A stretch of 64,000 nucleotides of DNA, from the NCBI RefSeq assembly GCF_945859705.1, contig NC_079136.1, positions 83,204,867 through 83,268,866 on the forward strand. Reading direction: 5' to 3'. The position numbers were made by a program, and so were the translations under genes. Positions 58,921 to 64,000 of this stretch are shown here, piece by piece. This DNA comes from Episyrphus balteatus (taxonomy: Eukaryota; Arthropoda; Insecta; Diptera; Syrphidae). Below the pieces are notes generated by a model. The model made no database searches. It was not told the DNA's origin and saw only the letters and a program-made list of their open reading frames with translations. Each line of letters begins with the position of its first letter. The first letter of the stretch is position 1.

Positions 58921-59149
58921 TTATTGGGCGTGAATCAATCAATGATTTTTGGTGCTCAAAAACTTTTGGTTAAAATTGTTGGCTTTGTATAATGAGTCAA
59001 AACAAATTTTAAAAAGTTCCTGGTGACAGGTACGTCTCGAGTGATTAATAATGACACTACTTCGCTCTTCCCATTTAATATCAGCAAGCTTGATCTCCTG
59101 CTAGCCATGTCCACCAACTTCACAATTAAGTCGTATGAAATCAATTTCA

Positions 59150-60265
59150 ACCTGGTTGCTCTATCTGTTTCGTGTACGCACTAGCTTAGCGTTGAAATTC
59201 TTCCTTGAGAAAATTTAACATTGATACACAGCACCTTTTACATTTTACTTATTTCAAAACAGCTGTGGAGCTAATGCCTTTTTAAGTTGGGGCTGTGAAG
59301 GCGGTCGTCGTTTTTATGAATCAGTAAGATGCTACCGGGCTTCAATTTACCAGGCCTGGTTTTTTAGTTGAGAATACTGATGTTTCAGACTGTGCACAGT
59401 TTTTGGTAGGTATTTGTCCTGTTTTGAAACAGATGGAAAAATTTAAGAAGATATTTTGTTTTGTAAAGATTTTAAGACATTTTTTAGAAACCTGTCGCTA
59501 CTACGAATTAAATTGGGCAAAATGTTTAGATATTTGTTGTACAATGGTGCCAAAGTTTTGACAGCCAAAAAAGTGGATTAATTGCAAAATTGAAACTAAA
59601 AATGCCAAACGTATAGTTGAGACACTGCTTTCTCATTGACAAGTTCTAGCATCCGAAGTACACCTTCATAATTGAATGATATGCTTAGAGATGTGATCAG
59701 GCAAGGCCTAGGAAAGTCGATAGTCACATAGGCCTCTATGTGACTATGGTGCCAAAGAAAAACGCTATTCACACGAGTTATGGAATTAAGAGATTAATTT
59801 TATTGATGTTTTTAAACAAGATTCAAAATCTGAAAATTTGATTCATTACATTCTGACACTCAATGGCTTCTAAAAATTATTTTTTTTTGATGATCCTGTT
59901 GATCACTTAAACATCATAAGAGCCTACAAGGAACAAACAAAATTTCTCGAAAAACTTCAATTATGATCAGGATTTCTTCAAGAAAATAATTTTGATTCTT
60001 TTAATTGCGTTCAAAAGATTCTTGAAGAACTTTCATTGGAACAATCGATATTTTTTATCTTCCATGTTCCTTCTCCTGATATGCAACTATTGAGTTACTT
60101 TCCACTTTCCAAAAGTGAAATTGGACAAAAATCCTTTTTGGAAGAATTCCTAAATCATAAATATTTGAAGTCACATTCTCTTCATTGGTAATCAGAAAGA
60201 AGAGAAAAACTTGGAAAACGATCTAGTATCAAATATTAATCAAAGATTTCGATCTCTATTAAAAA
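59150..60265 (+). pseudogene. Scattered coding-like fragments, unidentified
   Basis: Stretches such as DDPVDHLNIIRAYKEQTKFL (about 59893-59952) and NFDSFNCVQKILEELSLEQS (59983-60042) read like helical protein, but frames shift and stops intervene. They could be the remains of a transposase or another mobile-element protein. No family named. Confidence 0.25.
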
Positions 60266-60311
60266 ATAAATAAGCATTACACGTATATAATTCCTTGCGA
60301 AGTTTTGTGTT

Positions 60312-60700
60312 TCATTTTATTTTGGAACATACTTTTTTTTCTATAACTCTTGGTTTGCATCCGCGATACCCTAAGAAACTTTTTTGGCGATTCCTCATTC
60401 TCATGCCTCCTGAAAAGATGTCTTTAAGAATATAGCTGATAATCTTGCTAATATCATCTTCATCCTGTTCTTGGAAAATTAAATTGTATGTACATATTTC
60501 TATGGCAGTATCATAATGCTGTTTTCCAAATATAGGCAAAACGCAAAATAACAGTTTTTGATGCAGTTGGCTATGATGATCGTAAGAAATAACTTTACTG
60601 CTAATGGAAGAATCGTCATTAAAAAGTTGGAGAAATGACTTCTTTATCTTAAAGTAATGAATCTCCAATTCTTTCTTAGAGTAACACAATATTGGGAGTT
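60312..60700 (-). CDS. Orphan open frame of about 127 codons without ATG
   Basis: The frame opens after a TGA near 60712 and runs to TAA/TAG-type termination at 60312. It encodes CYSKKELEIHYFKIKKSFLQ, then YDTAIEICTYNLIFQEQDED, and a basic tail SGGMRMRNRQKSFLGYRGCK. No in-frame ATG near its start, so it could be a last exon or the C-terminus of a dead gene. The composition is more protein-like than the surrounding sequence. No similarity recognised. Confidence 0.25.
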
Positions 60701-60864
60701 GGCAATTGAATCACTTGTTGTTTTGTTTTCATCAAATTGCACAATTGTTTTGAGGTGTGCTCAGGTGTGGCTCTGATGCTGGAATAACTGGGTCGCTTGG
60801 CTTGATGATAAGTTGAGATATGCTTCGTGGACCGTGTTATGTAGGTACTATACATATAGTACAA

Positions 60865-62340
60865 TGTACAATTTTAGAAACTATTGAGAAAGTTTAGAGA
60901 TTGATGGGCAATGACCTCTCGTTGATAAAACCATGAATCTATATTTTATTTAAGACAAATCCACCACTGTGTTTGTCCATGTCATGGATGTCGAGAATTT
61001 AAGGAACTTATTATTATAGGCCGCAAAACTGAATGACATTGTACCAGTTCGGTCAGGCCAACGTCATATGAACGAAAACACAACTAAATATGCATTAGGC
61101 CAAAGGCTCAATCGGAGAGTACCTACCATACAAAGCTATATCAAAATTCAATATAATGTTGTCATAAAAACAAACCCCTTCATATTCCAAGCCCCCATTC
61201 AATATAACCTTTTTTGCAAGCAAGGTTTCTACAAAATGAAATGCAATAGTATGACTTGGACATAGGAGAGTTGGTTTACTCTTTCTTTAGAACAAAACTA
61301 CGTTTTATAGTCAATAATGACACTATTTATGACCGAAACCTCTGGGTGGACACATCACAAATGTATGAAAATGTATAACTACCAACAACTATGAATATTC
61401 TGTATGTTAGAAAAGGGTAGTAGCTTTCTGGTTGCCCCAGTATACGGCACGCATGAATAGGAAACAAATCATTTTCACAGCATGCCAACCAACGTAATCC
61501 ACATGATTTTGGGAATTTTCAATTCGATTTTATTTGAGGAAAGAGATTGCCAATGATGATACAGAGTCTTTGTGCTCCAAGTCCAATACTATATGAATCC
61601 TATACAATTCACACTGCAACGAATGATAATAACAGTTTCGATGGTATATTTCAATTGAATTGGGTTTTATGTCTGAGAGTTTTGAATTTGGTAGAGGAGA
61701 GTTTTCGTATTGTCAAAGTGATGCATTTGTATACGGTCTGACCTATCATAAATTCTACAAGACCCAAAAACCTGACTGATCAAATATTCAGTTCAATCTT
61801 TAAGGCAAATTTTGCAATTTGCATAAACAAATGAGTTTGTTGAAATCATAAAATGAAGTCTGTGTGTTGACTGGCAAAACATATTTTTAATTGGGTCACA
61901 GATTAACTTCAAAAATTGTTAATTTTTGAAAATATAACATGTTGTACATGTTACGGAGCAAGAGTGGGTTATAATTTATTTTGAGTTTGTTTTTTTTTTT
62001 TTTAACTGAAGTTCTTTTTGAGGACTTCTCTAAATGTAAGGGTTTATGGGAATTTATGCATTTTTCAAAGTATAAGATGATATTCGTTTATCAATTCCAG
62101 ATTCGTTAGTTTGGAGTTTTGATCACGAGAGTTCGATGCAGTACAAAAGGATGCAACATAAAGAACATCAATAAATAAGAAGTAGGTAGGGAATTTAAAA
62201 AAAAAAGTTACAGAAATAAGGATGATGAAGTGGTTATTATAGGTAATTTGCTGAACGAGAAGATGTTTGACATGAAAAATGGAGGAGATGGAAGATTTTT
62301 ATTGATTTTTTTTAACTGTTTTCTTAACTTTTTTTCAACT
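60865..62340. other. Intergenic, no gene recognised
   Basis: Unique-looking AT-rich sequence with short ORFs only. Nothing supportable beyond that. Confidence 0.35.
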
Positions 62341-62345
62341 TTCAA

Positions 62346-62492
62346 TAGCTGCGTTCCTATGGGAATATTTATCTACTGCTTAGTACTTAAAACTACTTTA
62401 AACTACTTTTGCTATATTGAAAAAGTAGCTCAAAGCAGCTTTAAGTACTAAGCAGTAGATAAATATTCCCAAAGGAACGCAGTTAATAACAG
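62346..62492. mobile_element. Compact foldback MITE related to the 5660-6640 element
   Basis: AGCTGCGTTCCTATGGGAAT, then TTTATCTACTGCTTAGTACT on the left; AAGTACTAAGCAGTAGATAA and ATATTCCCAAAGGAACGCAG on the right. The two halves are reverse complements with almost no loop (TTGCTATATTGAAAAAGTAG at the centre). Confidence 0.75.
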
Positions 62493-62724
62493 GAACTCAG
62501 AATGAATTAAATATTTAGAAGATTGAGGGATTTTAACTGAATGATTTGAGAGTATGGCATATTTCATCTGACAGCCTGAAAACAAAATCAACATTTAATT
62601 TCCCGATTTCGGGGCATGGAATAATTTCACCCTTAACCACTCGAAGGTTAGAGCGTTCTGCAGTGGCCGCCCGCAATATGAGTTTTGCATTTTTCATACA
62701 AAATGAACCTTCAAAGCTAATTGA

Positions 62725-62800
62725 ATAAAATATACGACTGGATCGAGCGAACTTGCTTTTAGTTGCTAAAATGTATAGAAAATTTGTAATGTATAAGGGT
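62725..62800. repeat. Head fragment of the CACGACTGGG interspersed repeat
   Basis: AATAAAATATACGACTGGAT and CGAGCGAACTTGCTTTTAG match the first 50 bp of the family, diverged and truncated. Confidence 0.6.
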
Positions 62801-64000
62801 AATTCCATGGTAACTCACGTTGCATTAAGAAATACAAAAGTAAATAGATATTTTTTGTCAATTTTAATATACCTAAATTGATAAGAAAATACTGTCCATG
62901 AATTCCTATTATGTACTTTTATAATAAAGTAAAATATTTTTTTTAATTTTAACTATTTATAAGAAAAAATGAAAGTCTGTTGGTAACTCACGTTACAAAA
63001 GTTGGACACGAGTCCGAGAGTAGGAAGTTTTTTCCACATTCATGTAGAATTCTTGTGTAGTTGCCAAGCTTATGCTTTAAAAATTCTTATAGGAACAAAT
63101 AAAAAAAGATCGTATACCACCTACTTCATTTTTGGGGCCCCTGATGTACCATTTATTGGTCGCTAAGTTTTTTAAAGTAACACTTTTTGGGGCCCTAAAA
63201 TCATATATATATTTTTTTTTCAAAAAAATCTATTGTTTTTTTTGGGGCCCCTGAGGTACCTATTATTTTTTTTTTTTAGATGAAATAGTATGTGGCTGGC
63301 TACCAATTCATTATGCATTACACTGAAGAATATATGTAATTTGTCTCCCTTGTGTCCGAAGTGATTCATGTCAAATATCTTTTTGCTTCGTTACTTTTAT
63401 AATAAGTTGTCTTCTCTGTATTGTCTCTAGATGGGGCCTGACGTGTCGGGTGCCCCGGGGCATCGCCCCGCTTGCTTAAATTTATAAATAAAAAGCTATT
63501 TTTTTTTTTAACAAAAAGTGAATTATTTCTCAAACATCAAATTCCACGGTTTTGAGTACCACTTTTTGTTAAAAAAAAGCTTTTTGACCTTTTTCAAAAT
63601 TCACTTCAGTTTCGTTGTCGAAAAAGCTAAAAAAATTAACTTTAACGAATGGCAACCCTATGCCTTGACAGGATGTCGCCAGTCAACCCAAGTGCAAACT
63701 GTTCGTTTAAACACTACCTTAAAGAAAATATAACTTTCAACTGGTATAACGATGAGGGTAGGTCGTCTTAGGAGGGATCTTAATCTATATGGGATTATTA
63801 GAAGTGAAAAGTTAGGAAGTATAACATTAAGTAAACAGGATAACCAAAAAGAAAGTATAAGTTCCTAAAATAAACCCTAAATCAAAAAAAAATTTGCGAA
63901 TGATTGGTTTTCATTGTACTTTTTACATACACTGTACATTATACCAATCTTTTTCGTATTTCACTTTAAAAGGTATAAATCATTTCGGCTTAGTTCCTTA
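62801..64000. other. Repeat-like noncoding right edge
   Basis: TTTTTGGGGCCC(C)T recurs at about 63133, 63187 and 63240, each time followed by a short common context (GATGTACC/GAGGTACC). A GC-rich patch (CGGGTGCCCCGGGGCATC) lies at 63448-63472. AACAAAAAGTG at about 63511 pairs with CACTTTTTGTT at 63562. No gene. Confidence 0.4.

Noticed and set aside
1..64000. CRISPR arrays, operons, tRNA or rRNA genes
   Set aside because: Spliced fly genes throughout; no regularly spaced direct repeats of CRISPR type, and no cloverleaf or rRNA sequence recognised by eye.

Overview
The window looks like euchromatic DNA of a higher (brachyceran) fly. It is very AT-rich, most introns are about 50-70 nt, and the genes match Drosophila orthologues in length and layout. 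Intergenic and intronic space is crowded with foldback/MITE-type elements. From memory, RpS25, ZnT86D, SdhC and an SdhC-like paralogue lie close together in Drosophila melanogaster (86D region), so the order here suggests conserved linkage. The species cannot be named from the sequence alone.

Layout. 1-4804 (-): the first five coding exons of a Ser/Thr-rich, possibly nucleoporin-like protein that runs off the left edge; intron 4 holds a 935-bp element with Transib-like ends. 5330-6810: nested foldback elements. 7055-10079 (+): MBD2/3, three exons, with a 1.6-kb inverted-repeat element in intron 2. 11820-14210: an interspersed repeat with a tandem array of about 129 bp. 14790-15665: a large palindrome. 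16605-17273 (-): RpS25. 17395-22560: four copies, in alternating orientation, of the 5' part of a Gln-rich gene that starts head-to-head with RpS25; at least three are broken. 22570-24515: foldback MITEs. 25220-33803 (+): a ZnT7/ZnT86D-type zinc transporter split by a 7.4-kb intron that contains a non-LTR reverse transcriptase fragment, a hairpin-rich repeat and a 1.85-kb inverted-repeat element. 34787-35406: a double palindrome. 38125-38643 (-): Tctp. 40190-44230: a block with a decayed capicua-like fragment between short inverted repeats. 44521-45101 (+): SdhC. 46100-49490: diverged repeats with two nested MITEs. 50004-50618 (-): an SdhC paralogue, tail-to-tail with SdhC. 50620-55080: mostly repeat-poor noncoding DNA. 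55080-64000: repeats and relics of transposon-derived genes, with no intact recognised gene.

Main observations. (1) SdhC and its paralogue both appear to have their start codon split AT|G by the first intron, so translation from the expected start needs splicing. (2) In the paralogue a 51-bp tandem duplication copies the 3' splice site plus 17 codons, giving two acceptors that are both in frame. (3) The 2836-3770 element has RSS-like CACTGTG heptamer termini and a CGTCA target duplication. (4) MBD2/3 exon 2 is a symmetric cassette exon. (5) The RpS25-divergent gene has been amplified into two extra head-to-head pairs. (6) Several insertions have target duplications that can be read against an empty paralogous site in the same window.

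The recognised genes are independent housekeeping or regulatory genes, not an operon-like system: chromatin repression (MBD2/3), translation (RpS25, Tctp), secretory-pathway zinc loading (ZnT7) and respiratory complex II (SdhC and paralogue).
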